Assembly (NCBI RefSeq): GCF_902459465.1
Contig: NC_047081.1
Coordinates: 3,038,001 to 3,102,000, forward strand
Reading direction: 5' to 3'
Length of the DNA stretch: 64,000 nt
Source of the DNA: Asterias rubens
Taxonomy: Eukaryota; Echinodermata; Asteroidea; Forcipulatida; Asteriidae
Part shown: positions 27,701 through 36,000 of the stretch, piece after piece
Numbering within the stretch: the first letter of the stretch is position 1
Layout: the number at the start of each line of letters is the position of its first letter
Program-made: the position numbers and the translations under genes
Notes under the pieces: generated by a model
The model's database searches: none
What the model was told of the DNA's origin: nothing
The model's input: the letters and a program-made list of their open reading frames with translations, nothing else

Positions 27701-28112
27701 AAACCATCATTTTCCCCTGTGGCTTAATATTTACTTAGTTAAGTTACTCGAAAATTTTTGCGATTTTTAATTTGTATAAATATAATTGTTGATAATTGAA
27801 TAAAAATTTGTTTATTGTGACTACTTAATTAATTTGTCAATTAACAAAAGGGTTCATTTGGAATACATACCTGCTTTGAGGTTGCTGTTGTTGTTGTGCC
27901 CGCTGTTGTGGGGCAGCTCTACTTTGTCTACCTCCACGGCCCGCCTTTGGTCCCTGGCCCCGAGCGGCCCCAGCCGGCCCACCGGGCCCAGGATAGCCCT
28001 GCTGCTGCGGCGGTGGATATCCTGCTTGATGCTGCTGATGGTACATCGGCGGCTGTTGTTCACCACCGTACCCGGAGTACGGTGGGGGTCGTGATTCTTG
28101 GGGAGGGTACAT
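4711..28112 (-). CDS. TspanC8-type tetraspanin, last exon missing
   Basis: Eight exons join in frame with GT-AG introns: 28112-27871, 26660-26501, 14295-14245, 13069-12923, 12097-12023, 7140-7042, 6911-6774, 5747-5697 and 4827-4711 (the first two share a split Arg codon; exons after the second are all phase 0), giving nine coding blocks and 360 residues. TM1 includes [11 protein letters not shown]2 [14 protein letters not shown] followed by [11 protein letters not shown]3 [19 protein letters not shown], and TM4 starts [10 protein letters not shown]. The large extracellular loop has [24 protein letters not shown] and a final VGC: eight cysteines, the mark of TspanC8 proteins (TSPAN5/10/14/15/17/33 group), known partners of ADAM10 at the plasma membrane. 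The N-terminal cytosolic tail, about 115 residues and rich in Pro and Gln, is far longer than the usual 10-20. The start ATG follows a possible acceptor (TTTATCAG), so a non-coding 5' exon is possible. The orthologue within the group is not decided. Confidence 0.92.
5200..5323. repeat. Short inverted-repeat element
   Basis: CACGCTGTGACTGGGGTCCA at the left is mirrored by GATCCCGTCACAGCGTG at the right, and GGGTTTTGTACAC is mirrored by GTGTACAAAACG. The loop contains GCCTCGGCTTCGCCTCGGG. It lies in the last resolved tetraspanin intron and looks like a MITE of about 124 bp. Confidence 0.65.
5833..6652. mobile_element. Family A element, copy 3, split by another insertion
   Basis: The left fragment (CATAAAACCTTTCTTGATTA to GTTGATAGTATA) and the right fragment (ACATTGTGAGCAACAGCTCC to CCAATAGTGTCCACTGTC) are adjacent parts of family A. 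They are separated here by about 480 bp that begins CAAATATTGACTGC and ends GAATATTTGTAAGGGGTG. The inserted block is younger. Confidence 0.75.
5911..6009. repeat. 99-bp near-perfect hairpin inside the nested insertion
   Basis: GGTTAAAACTATGACTCC at the left pairs with GGAGTCATAGTTTTAACC at the right. Inside it GGTGATCCCCG pairs with CGGGGATCACC, and ATTCTATTTTCCC with GGGAAAATAGAAT. Almost the whole segment is self-complementary. No terminator or RNA role is implied. Confidence 0.8.
7674..7915. mobile_element. MITE with 25-bp terminal inverted repeats
   Basis: GGGTGTGTTCGTTTAGCTTC at the left is mirrored by GAAGCTAAACGAACGCACCC at the right, followed inward by CCTGG and CCAGG. Internal CTCGGGTGAGCCC and CTCACCCGGGTGAG motifs add inner symmetry. 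The length is 242 bp, non-coding, in tetraspanin intron 5. Confidence 0.8.
8498..8868. mobile_element. Family A element, divergent copy 4
   Basis: It runs from TTAAAGGGAAGGTACACGTT to GTGTACAGTGCCTTTAA, with the core hairpin TAAAAGACTTCAGTCTTTTA in place of the GAGACCTCA core. It is the same subfamily as the copy at 2433. Confidence 0.8.
8865..8950. mobile_element. Family A deletion derivative, both ends only
   Basis: An 86-bp segment joins TTAAAGACACTGGACACCGT directly to TTGAGTAATTACCAACAGCG and TTCACTGCCTTTAA. It abuts the preceding copy and shares its TTAA. Only the terminal regions remain. Confidence 0.7.
9318..9475 (+). repeat. Family F dispersed repeat
   Basis: It contains the family signature CTCTGTTGCCCCTGGTCTTG, CCTTGGTGCCCCTTC, AATGTGCCCTTTGC, CTTGCCCTTTCAAAG and a closing CCAGGCCTGA. 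The same ordered blocks recur at seven other places in the window. Confidence 0.65.
9938..10333. mobile_element. Family A element, copy 5
   Basis: Full-length element from CTAAAGGCAGTGGACACTAT to TTACCAATATTGTCCAATGT, with the core GACCTCAGATTTAGAATTTG and GAGGTCTCG. It lies in tetraspanin intron 5. Confidence 0.85.
10782..10927. mobile_element. Family H inverted-repeat element, copy 1
   Basis: ATTTGGTTTGCAGTAACACC at the left is mirrored by GGTGTTACTGCAAACCAAAT at the right, a 20-bp perfect terminal repeat. Inner TTTGCCAGG and CCTGGCAA continue it. A second copy is at 51082-51212 in RACK1 intron 3. Confidence 0.85.
12330..12548 (+). mobile_element. Probable LINE 3' end with short tandem tail
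   Basis: The block ends in TTGAATTGAATTGAATTGAA after an AATAAACC motif, the kind of short A/T-rich repeat tail seen at the 3' ends of CR1- and L2-like elements. No coding part remains. The assignment rests on the tail alone. Confidence 0.35.
12598..12800. mobile_element. Family B element, partial
   Basis: AGCGTTTCGCTGTGTCATGA, TTCTCGCTAACGAGAATT, AAATTAAAGCATTTCGTGG and TTACCTTCTGTAAACCCTG match the middle of the family B copy at 14344-14710 in inverse orientation. Both ends are missing. Confidence 0.7.
13154..13321. repeat. 84-bp tandem duplication
   Basis: GTGTCCATGACTCAGCATAA starts at 13154 and again at 13238, and the two 84-bp units differ at only a few bases (for example GCATCGGTTT against GCTTCGATTT). 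It lies in tetraspanin intron 3 and is probably recent. Confidence 0.9.
13801..14203. mobile_element. Family A element, copy 6
   Basis: Complete copy with TTAAAGGCAGTGGACACTAT, the GAGACCTCAAGTTTAGAATT core, GTGTTTTTCC and the right end CCAATAGTGTCCAGTG. It sits just below the small TM1 exon of the tetraspanin (14245-14295). Confidence 0.9.
14344..14710. mobile_element. Family B element, copy 1
   Basis: It begins TTAAGCCATTGGACCCTTTC and ends with the inverse GAAAGGGTCCAATGGCTTTA. The interior has the palindrome TCTCGTTAACGAGA and the motif CATGACACGGCGAAACG. Shared motifs with family A (TTTTTGAGAAAA, GACCGATTAAGCCCAAATTT) suggest common ancestry. Confidence 0.85.
14720..14890. mobile_element. 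Family C element, truncated
   Basis: TTAAAGGATTTCGGTACTTT, TACATTAAACTTACAGGGTT and TAGTTTTTGAGAAATGAGTA match the left half of the family C copy at 17919-18290. The right half is absent. Confidence 0.7.
14955..15112 (-). mobile_element. tRNA-derived SINE, type S3
   Basis: On the minus strand a tRNA-like head has an A box (TAGCTCAGTTGGTAGAGC) and a B box (GGTTCAAATCT), followed by a non-tRNA body ending near CAGTTTCCCTTGTGGTTTAT. The anticodon loop has no T before the anticodon and the anticodon stem has a mismatch, so I call it a SINE rather than a working tRNA gene. Relatives are at 22620-22735 and, tail only, 11921-11990. Confidence 0.7.
15755..16310. mobile_element. Family E palindromic element, copy 2, split by a family D element
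   Basis: The left part (CGTTGATTTCACAAAACTCT to GACGAGTCCC) and the right part (GATTAATCCTAAGTTAGAAC to CTTTTTGAAATCGCC) are the two arms of one fold-back element. Family D copy 2 sits between them. Confidence 0.7.
15840..16232. mobile_element. Family D inverted-repeat element, copy 2
   Basis: It starts TTAAAGGAACACGTTGCC and ends GGCAACGTGTTCCTTTAA. The central palindrome TTATGGGAGTCAAAATTTTG with its mirror is intact. At about 393 bp it is the uninterrupted form of the copy at 1740. Confidence 0.85.
16310..16646. mobile_element. Family A element, copy 7
   Basis: Reverse-oriented copy with GTAAATTGTCAAAGACCAGT, GAGCTCAATTGGTC, GAGACCTCAAAATCTAATTC, ATTACTCGTTACCGAG and the end TAATGTCCACTGCTTTTAA. 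It directly abuts the right end of the family E arm. Confidence 0.8.
17341..17497. repeat. Family E palindromic element, copy 3
   Basis: GGATTTCACAAAGAGTTAGG at the left is mirrored by CCTAACTCTTTGTGAAATCG at the right. The middle is an array of ACTAGTCCTAAGTTAGGACT-type palindromes, with a CCAGTGACTGG centre. Confidence 0.8.
17919..18290. mobile_element. Family C element, full copy
   Basis: TTAAAGGGTTTCAGTATTTT at the left is mirrored by AAAGTACCCAAACCCTTTAA at the right. Internal GAAAACTTCCCTTAAAACAT and ATGTTTTAAGGGAAGCTTTC are mirrored too, so the element folds on itself over most of its length. Confidence 0.8.
18442..18720. mobile_element. Family B element, copy 2, cut by a microsatellite
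   Basis: AACCATTGGACACTTTCGGT, GGCCCACACTTCGTG, CAATCAGTCATCGGAGTCGG and GTAAAGCATTTCATGGAATA match family B in inverse orientation. It ends at an (ATT)n run. Confidence 0.8.
18722..18783 (+). repeat. (ATT)n microsatellite
   Basis: About 20 uninterrupted ATT units. Such tails end several SINEs in this window, so it may be a SINE tail that has expanded. Confidence 0.95.
19078..19377. mobile_element. Family A element, 5'-truncated, with a SINE-tail insertion
   Basis: It begins at TAGTTTTTGAGAAAGAAGTA and ends GTGTCCAGTGCCTTTAA. Near the right end, GCGCATAGGGACTTCTCTGT to the (ATT)n run at about 19290-19358 is foreign and resembles a SINE 3' end (GATATGCGCTCTACAAAAAT). Confidence 0.65.
19477..19594. 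repeat. 59-bp tandem duplication
   Basis: GCATTGTACATTGATGTCAT starts at 19477 and again at 19536, and the two 59-bp units appear identical. Confidence 0.9.
20100..20265 (+). repeat. Family F dispersed repeat
   Basis: CGATTGCCTCCGTTGCCCCT, GCCTTGGTGCCCTTGAAATG, TAGGGTGCCCTTAGCC and CCTTGCCCTTTCAAAAGCG give the ordered family F blocks. This is one of the best preserved copies. Confidence 0.7.
20518..20697. mobile_element. Family G inverted-repeat element
   Basis: It starts AGCCCGGTTTCATTCTGCGA and ends with inverse GAAATGAACCGGGCT. GATGTCACAAATCCGCAACA and GTTGAAATGTGCTCAACTCC match the copy at 55243. Confidence 0.75.
20700..21861. other. Tetraspanin intron 2 interval, no gene seen
   Basis: AT-rich intron sequence. 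The part from about 21230 to 21605 carries repeated GCTAAGCAA and TTGCTTAGC motifs (family J, best seen at 31313-31550). Nothing coding was found on either strand. Confidence 0.6.
21862..22494. mobile_element. Family A element split by a nested MITE
   Basis: The left part (AAAAGGCACTGGACACTGGT to GAAACATAGTTTT) and the right part (GAGGTAACTTCTCACTGAAG to AAGTGCCTTTAA) belong to the divergent family A subfamily with an ACTTCAGGCTGC core. A 220-bp element interrupts it. Confidence 0.75.
22001..22220. mobile_element. Nested MITE with imperfect terminal repeats
   Basis: AGGGCCTTGTCACATTTAAG at the left is mirrored by CTCGTGTGACACGACCCT at the right. Next inward, TTACAGGCAACTTAG is mirrored by CCGGTTGCCTGTAAATTGC. 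It is younger than the family A element it interrupts. Confidence 0.7.
22620..22790 (-). mobile_element. tRNA-derived SINE, type S3, degraded
   Basis: The minus strand shows a B box (GGTTCAAATCCCGC) and GACTAGATTGCTCA, followed by the same body as the copy at 14955 (GTCAGTTCCCTGTGTGGTTT). The D-arm part is decayed. Confidence 0.6.
22932..23296. mobile_element. Family A element, reverse copy
   Basis: TTAAGACACTGGACACTATT at the left, GAGACCTCAAATTCTAAATC core, CATTACTCGTTACCAAG and AGTGTCCACTGCCTTTAA at the right. Near full length. Confidence 0.9.
23297..24475. other. Tetraspanin intron 2 interval, no gene seen
   Basis: AT-rich sequence with only short, unrelated reading frames on both strands. 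No repeat family of the window is recognisable apart from a short AATGGCCTGACAT motif at about 23960, also seen at 48622 and 52348. Confidence 0.5.
24476..24790. mobile_element. Family A element with right-end truncation
   Basis: TTAAAGGCAGTGGACACTAT, GGGGAGAGGTTGACAG, CATCTGAAAGCACACAACTT and GAGCTCAAATTTTCACAGGT are present. The right terminal repeat is lost after GAGAAGAGTCTTTAAAA. Confidence 0.8.
25344..25463. repeat. 120-bp fold-back element
   Basis: GGTTTTCAACTGGTGGTTTA at the left is mirrored by TAAACCACTAGTTGAAAACC at the right, and AGGCCTGGTTCTTGATA by TATCAAGAACCAGGCCT. The loop is about 30 bases. Family I, a single copy here. Confidence 0.85.
26343..26437 (-). mobile_element. tRNA-Leu-like SINE head, type S2
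   Basis: On the minus strand, ATGGCAGAGTGGTTGATAGC gives an A box region and GGGTTCGAGTCCCGGTCATG a B box, with a long variable arm. It matches the head of the complete SINE at 34232-34597, followed by an ACTTGTGTCCTTGAGCA start of the body. Confidence 0.65.
26862..27045 (-). mobile_element. tRNA-derived SINE, type S1
   Basis: The minus strand reads CTCGGTAGTCTAGTTGGTAA (A box) and GGGTCGTGGGTTCGAATCCC (B box). It continues into a body with CACAGGACTCGGGGGAAGTA and CTGAGTATACAGTGCTAACA and ends at GGTAAAAACCAAAATTAAT. A second copy is at 31985-32142. Tail-like pieces are at 2057, 44820, 45590 and 49765. Confidence 0.75.
27046..27870. other. Tetraspanin intron 1, no gene seen
   Basis: Very AT-rich. 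It starts with a poly-A run and the segment TTAATATTCTTTATCC, which recurs at about 62768 next to the PP2A gene. Nothing coding. Confidence 0.5.
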
Positions 28113-30008
28113 TCTGTCTGATAAACAACAAACCAGGGGAATTTCCTCAAAATAAATTCCCCCTATAAACGAAATATCCAAGGAAAACTAACTCGATAAG
28201 GGTGGAGTAAAAACGTTGTTCCACCTTTCACCAGCCACAGATTTTCATCAACAAACAGTCAATTAATAGTCTGGTACCCACAGACCAACTCTCGTTATAA
28301 AACATAAAAATAACGCTTTGGTGATACAAGGTTTCAGACTTTATTTTTTTACGACGTGACGTCCAAAATTTATGACGTCATTGATAAAAAATAATTGTGA
28401 TAAGTGAAAACATCACTGGTTGAAAAAACACCATGGGGTGTTAAAACTGTTTTTAAAGTAAATGTTACTTCGTTTTTAAATTGAATGACATTGTGGTTTT
28501 GGATATATCCTATGATCATTGGGTATATAAAACTCCAGGGGTTTAAGCATGGAGGAATAAATTATTCCTCCATGGTTTAAGTGACTGGTTTAGTGCAAAA
28601 TTTCCACACACCTTCCTCCTGGTGGAAATGATTGTTGTTCCTTCATCTGTGTAATGCTGTTATCAAAACTGTCCTTCTCAATTAACTTTGCCCTGTGTTC
28701 CCGTTATGTTACATGTAGATAATCATACAAAATTTAGCGACATACAATTGCTGAATGCTGATACTATCAGAGTAAAAATCTGTTCAAATAATAAGACTAC
28801 TGCACCAAAATATCTGCTGCGTGTGATTTTTCGGCGGAACTCCTAGGATATTTATCACAAGGGGGCGGTATTCCAAAAAATAAGTCAAATGGTGTTCCCA
28901 TATAAATTGTATCACCAGTATTTCTATTTTAAAGACAAATAAACATTAATTAAAACATATAACCTTACAAAAAACATACATTTATATCAACATCTAAACT
29001 ATATGCACTTTTAGCTGTTCTCAAGTACAAAATAAAGTAGAAATAGCGATTTACATGTAATCCAAATATTTTTGGAGTGAGGCATTTTAACAAGTTAACC
29101 ACACATGTACTCTGCTGATGTAATTTGTTTTACACACAGCACGATACAATAAAGATCTTGGTTTTGCTGCTTCCCGATCGCCACAAGTAAGGTGGATCTA
29201 TATTACAGGTGAGGTCAAACTTGTGCAAGCTAATGTGTAGTTTAAAATTCACTTTTCTATATCGGGATCGAGGGAATCGGTAAAATTTGTATTTACTAAT
29301 AAATTAATTTAATTTTAATTTTAAAAACTTATTATTGTAACGCGACGTTAACTCAGTTGCTCAGGATCACTCAGTGTAAGTGACTGGTTACTCGAATGCT
29401 GTGCCCATTTCAATGAAATTTTCATGATTTTCATAGAATTAAAGCATATTGACTTATTCAATTGTAAATATCATTACTATATAACCATAACTGATAAATT
29501 TAAGCTTAGTAATTTAGCACAACAAAGCTAAAAGCTTGCTTCACAGAAAATTATTGCTTGGCACAACCAAAACACAACGTCAACAGTTTTGTGAACTGAA
29601 TGAACCCACATTTTTGCAATTTGAATATCATTTGTTATGCTTGACACACTGAGGGAAAAGTTTCCGCATGGCGCCACCACTTTTTCATTCGATATGAAAT
29701 AATATAGTATCTAATTTACCTCATTGATATATCCCTTTTTGTAAAAATGAGTGAAAAAGTGGTGGCGCCATACGGAAAGTTATTCACACTGAGTGCTGCC
29801 TGCTGGCATAGTTTTTCGCTCGAAAACAGCTTAATGAAATTGGGCCCTACTATTATGATCACACCATATTCATATTCAGCCCATTTCCTCGTTCATTTTT
29901 CAGGTTTAAACTTAGTCGGCAATTTTATACCCTCTGTTCTTGAATTCATATAGTTTTTTTTCCCCTTATTCAGATTCGTATGCTTTAATAAATCTCAGTG
30001 GTGCAGTC
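28113..30008. other. Intergenic region between divergent tetraspanin and erlin
   Basis: About 1.9 kb separates the two start codons, which face away from each other, so promoters of both genes should lie here. No TATA box or CpG-rich segment stands out. One strong palindrome is at 29656-29782; the rest is AT-rich without recognised repeats. Confidence 0.5.
29656..29782. repeat. 127-bp palindromic element, copy 1
   Basis: AAAGTTTCCGCATGGCGCCA with CCACTTTTTCATT at the left is mirrored by AGTGAAAAAGTGGTGGCGCC and ATACGGAAAGTTAT at the right. A nearly identical copy is at 53293-53420, inside RACK1 intron 1. This one is about 230 bp upstream of the erlin start codon. Confidence 0.9.
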
Positions 30009-33000
30009 ATGGCAAACATTGTTCCTTTGCTGGCGGCAGTGGTGGCATTGTCATCTATTATGCTAAACTTTGCATTGCATAAAATAGAGGAAGGTATGTC
30101 AAATATTTATCAATAAATATAAAACTAAAAAGACTTAGTCATAGTTTTCAATTCATGTATCTAAATAATAATAAGAAAATAATAATTTAATAAATAATAA
30201 TAAAAGCCAAACAATTCAACAGAATACACTTTTTTTGGTAAGTACGGAAAAGTGTTTGAAATTAAGGCACTGAACGCTTTTGGTAATTGTCAAAGACCAG
30301 TAAACCCAGTGACTGGGGCGCTAGATTCCTTTTTCGTGTGACATTTCCGTGGGCATTTTTCGTGTGACAGTCATAGAAAATAACAACTTCATGAGTTCCA
30401 GAGAGCTATGGTCTGGGGCGCTAGATAACCGATAATGTCAAAATTTCGAAAAAAGGAATCTAGCGCCCCAGTCACTGGGTCTAAAAGACCAGTGTTCTCA
30501 CTTGACTTGGTGTATCCCAATAACAAACCTGTGCAAATTTGGACTCAATTGGTTATCACATTTGCAAGAAAATAATGAAAGTAAAAACACCCTGGTTGCA
30601 CAATTTCAAGTCTTCTGTCAATCAGCTCAACAGCAAAAAATCCTGACTATCAACTTATCACTTTGTACTTTTTGTTGCAGGTCACATTGCAGTTTATTAC
30701 AGGGTAAGGAAGCAGTCTTTTTATTTCTTTTTAAGCGAACTGTAAAGATTAATGTAGCCGTTCCCATTGGACAGGAATTCTTCTCAATGAGAAAAGGTTC
30801 TGCTCCAGAATAAACAAAAAATTGCATTGATCTTTAGAAAGTTATGGAACAACTGCTATAAAAAATGTTGTGTGCAAAGCCGAGCACCAACCAGAGTATT
30901 TCTATTTTTGGTGCTTTTAATTTTCAAAGCTCAGTCTGGTTCTTGGAAATAGGCATAAATAGTAAGAGATATGTGATGGGATAGAGGTTAGGTACCATGC
31001 ACAAATTGAACTGCCAAAAGAATGGGCCTTGAAGATAATACATTGGGAAAAATAACAGTATGAAGGGTCGGTCATGACTGCGAGGTCAAGACCTCGGTTG
31101 GTGGCGTGGCTGTTCTCTAATTGTTAAAGAACCTCACCTTCAGCTTGGTGAAGTACTAGCACAGCCAGCCACCGGGCTGGGGCTGATTTCACTAAGAGCT
31201 AAGAGTGATCTTAACAGCAAATTAATCAAAGTTGCTTAGCAAAGTGTGATGTAACAATACAAATTACTATGGTTATACTGACAAATGGATTTCATTGCTT
31301 TGTGTAATCGAGACCTGGGCTCAATTTCATAGAGCTGCTAAGCACGAAAATTTGCTTAGCATGAAATTTCTTCCTTGATAAATTCAGGATTACCAACAAA
31401 ATTTACATTTGTGGATTATTGCTTGGTACTTGTATTTAGCTGTTGTTTGATTATCCTGAAAATCAGGTGGAAATTTGGTTGAGAGATCCTGTTTTTATCA
31501 AGGCAAAATTTCATGCTAAGCAAATTTGTGTGCTTAGCAGCTCTATGGTCATTACCACGTTGTGAAGACCAGGGACACTTATTGTCTAATGAAAAAATTT
31601 TGTTTGTTATTTCAGGGAGGTGCCTTACTAACAACAACTGCTGGACCTGGTTACCATGTTATGTTTCCGTTTCTTACGTCATATAGAACTGTTCAGGTAA
31701 GTTTTCATTCTACATAATAGCACATTTATGGTCCTCCAAAATCCTTCAAAAATATCTTTACCAGATCTGTACGTACACGGGAGCCCATGAAGGCTCTGGC
31801 CTCTGTGCCCTTGGCCTTGGTGCCCTTTCTAAAGATTCCCATAGACATTACGATTCTCCAAATGGAAGTGCCCTTTGCAAAATGAAATGGCCTTTCGCTC
31901 TCAAAGATGTAATTATAGGACTGCTTTATTGTTCCAAGTTTTTTCTTTGCACCGCAATTTACTTTAATTAATGTTAAATTTGCATCGAGGTGTTAGCACT
32001 GTATACTCGGTATTCTCCCCCGAGCTTTGTAAACAAAATCACAGGCATATTACTCTGGTGGGATTCAAACTCACGACCTTTGCAATTCCAGAGCAGTGTC
32101 TTTAACCAACTAGATCACCGAGATTACCTGGTAGCAAGTTAATGAATTTAATTTGTGAATTTGTGCATCAATTTTCTTGTTGGCAGATTACTTTACAGTC
32201 AGATGAAGTGAAAAATGTACCGTGTGGAACGAGGTATGTATTGATTTCTACTGTAGACTATCAAAAACCTTTCAGTTGAGTTTATGTACTACACAAAACA
32301 CGAACAACAAAAGTTTAACAGTTTCAATATAATGATAATAGAAAGTTTCCCTTCAAATATTACCTGCTGAGAGGTTGTAGTTTTTGAGAAATGAGTAAAA
32401 CAATTTCACAAATTTTTTTTAGCCACAACGGATTAACAAAACTCTCTTGAAAACTATGTTCTGTGGTTTACACTTTTTCTCAAGAACTTGGCGACTAAAA
32501 GGCTGAAACTTATACAGGTACATTATGTTACATACATCTTTATTCACAGTGAGTAGGGATTCATGTCATGGTCAACAACTTGATCAACTTGAAAAAAAGT
32601 TCATGACGTGTCAGTCTGCAATGCAAACCCAAATTGACATTACTCTTTTTTGGTTTTTCTTGGGCAGTGGTGGAGTTATGATTTACTTTGACAGAATAGA
32701 AGTCGTCAATATCCTGGCACAACATGAAGGTTAGTTGATCATCTCGTCCACAGACTTCTATTGTGGCTCATATTCCTCTATTAATCCTAGAAAATTCCTA
32801 GTTTTTTACGTTATTGCTGTAGTATTGCGATGTATATACTTTTACATTATAATAATAATAGTATCAAAGTCTTATATACCGCACGTATCTACCTAACAAG
32901 GTACTCAAGGCGCTTAGTATATACAAACTTTCAGAAAGATATGTTATTGAAGTGATGAATTCTGAGACACAATTATGTAGCACCGTATAAGGGGTTACAA

Positions 33001-36000
33001 GGTGCTATGGCACATTTAGCAGCCACAGCCAGGAACACCGGGCGAACCCCTTCTCTTTTCTATAAGTGCACTGGGTTCTTTTACATGCGTTAGACAACAC
33101 ATGGGACCAAGGGCTTTATGTCCCATTGGAGAACGAAGCAATGGTTGAATGTCTTGCTTAAGTACACAAGTGTCACTATTGCATTATACAATAATATGAA
33201 TACTAATTACGGTAGATTTATTTATTAAGTGCATCATGCTGAACCAACCCGAAGGACTTTATAATATTAAACAATTCAATTAAAGCCATTATACACTTTC
33301 GGTACTGAAAAACAAAAAAAGTTCACAGATTTACAAATAATTTACAGGGTTTACAGAAGGTAATGGTGAAAGACTTATTTTGAAATATTATTCCATGAAA
33401 TGCTTTATTTTTTGAGAAAACATTAAAACAATATCAATTCTCGATAGCGAGAATTACGGATTTATTTTAAACACATGCCATGACACGGTGAAATGTGGGG
33501 AAACAAGGGTGGGTTTTCAGGTTATTTTCTCCCAATTCCGATGATCGATTGAGCCTAAATTTACACAGGTTTGTTATTTTATATATAAGTTGTGGTACAG
33601 GAAGTGTGAGCCTTGGACAATATTGTTTACCGAAAGTGTCCAATGGCTTTAAAGAGTAAAAAGAAATATTTTTTCTTTTGTAATATGTAAGTCGGATTAA
33701 GTTTTTATTTATCCTTTATTTTGCAGTGTTTAACATGGTGAAAAACTACACAGCGGATTACGACAAGACGCTTATATTCAATAAAGTACATCATGAACTC
33801 AATCAATTCTGCAGCGCCCACAATCTACAAGAAGTTTACATCAAGCTGTTTGGTGAGTTGAGATTTTATCCAACCAAATCGACATTGCCCTTGTAAATGA
33901 TAATAATAATAATAAAAACATTTATATAGCGCCAAATCCATTAAAAATGCTCCCAGGCGCTTTACAACAAGAAAATTTTAACCACAAAAACTAAATAATA
34001 AAAAGATCCAAAACTAAGATCCATAAAATATGAATCTATTCCATGTACAGGGAACGATTTCATCCAGCATTATTTCAAATGAAAATATTTTGACTGAAAC
34101 AAATTTGTGCACGCTGAATGGTAATATTGAGTTGCAAAGGATGAATTTTGAATGGCAACTGTATGACACATTTTGCATAGTCTTTTGCTCTGCTATACAA
34201 GGGACATCGTTCACTGATGTGTACATGTAGTGTCGTGGCCGAGTGGATAAGAGCACCAAACTCAAGCTCTGATGCTTCTGTTCAGCAGAGTGTGGGTTCG
34301 AATCCCAGTCGTGACACTTGTGTCCCTGAGCAAGACACTTAACTATAATTGCTTCTCTCCACCCAGGGGTAAATGGGTACCTGTGAGGGCAGAGATGATT
34401 CTTTTGATTAGTTTAGCCGAGTAGCGCATACACTGCGCACAGGCTGTATACTCCCCAGGGAGCTGAGATGGTTTAAGGAATGATTTAAGGCCCAGTGACC
34501 AGGGGTAATAATGTCGGAAGCGCTTTGAGACGCCCCTCGGGCGTGAAAGGCGCTATATAAAAACGGTGTATTATTATTATTATTATTATTGTTATTTAGC
34601 CTTGTACTTTTACCCAAGAACCAAATATCGAGCCCCAAAAGTCTTTTTTGGGCAGAACTGAGAAACCAGTTAAGCTTTCTTCCATTGCTAACTTCTCGTT
34701 ATCCTAATTCAGACCAAATTGATGAGAATTTGAAGAAGGCACTCCAGGCTGATTTGACTGTCATGGCTCCTGGTCTCTACATTCAGGTACTAAGAAGAGT
34801 TTATTTTGTAGAATGATACCTTTGACTTGAGTTACACTGTGTAATAATGTGTTTGTAGTAGCTGGGCTCCTCTGAAAAACCGTTTTTTACTGAGAGGTTT
34901 CCCCAGGGTAAATAAGAAATAAACAAAAACAAATCTGCTTTTATGACCTGGGCCCAATTTTATAGAGCAAGTTTCAACTTCATAGCGCTGCTATTTATAC
35001 TGTAAGCCAACGAAAAGTCATGCTAACCTTCGGTGCTTACTGCATGGAAGTGAAAGACCAATGGTTTTAAACACACAAGTTACGATGCACCATGTGATAG
35101 CCAACTGCCCACTCTCTCACCTTGATGATGGCATCGAAGCCCTTCACCTGGCCAAGGACCCAACTAAAAACTGGCTGACAGACTTTAGATTGAAATCAGC
35201 ATAGCATTACGACAATTTCATCAACACACATGCTGGCCTACTATTTTCTAAACAATGAAGACGGATTCAAACCTAAATCACAACCATTTTGCTTTTCCCC
35301 ACAGGCTGTTCGTGTCACAAAACCCAAAATTCCTGAGAGTATTCGCAAGAACTATGAATTAATGTAAGTAAACTACAATGAAATCATTGTAGTAATTTCA
35401 GACACTGATCTGGTTTAGACTTGTTGCTCAAAAAAAGTATTAGCATAAAACCTTTCTTGGTGACGAGTAATGGGGAGAGGTTGATGGTATTAAACATTGT
35501 GAGAAACGGCTCCCTCTGAAGTGCCATAGTTTTCGAGAGAGAGAAGTAGTTTTCCACGAATTTGATTTCGAGACCTCAGATTTATAACTTGAGGTCTCGA
35601 AATCAACCATCTAAACGCACACAACTTCGTGTGACAAGGGTTTTTTTCTTTCATTATTATCTCACAACTTTGATGACCAATTGAGCTCAAATTTTCACCG
35701 GTTAGTTATTTTATGCATATGTTGAGATACACCAAGTGAGAAGGCTAGTCTTTAACAATTGCCATTAGTGTCCACTGCCTTTAAGTTTGTCCGGTAGACA
35801 AAATCCATCTGCATACACCCAGACCAAAATGTTGTCTTCCAATGGTGTTCGCCACATTCAAAAAGGCTGTTGCTCACTGGGGGCAATTGCATTGGTGCCC
35901 TTGAAATGTCAGTTCCTTATAGGTTGCACTTTACCAAGGAGAAAATGCCTTGGAGGCCTTGCCCTTTCAAAACTCCCTTACCTTTTAATATTCACCAACA

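Noticed and set aside
27834-28168. Plus-strand frames opposite tetraspanin exon 1
   Set aside because: They are antisense shadows of the Pro/Gln-rich exon, caused by its GC-rich repetitive codons.
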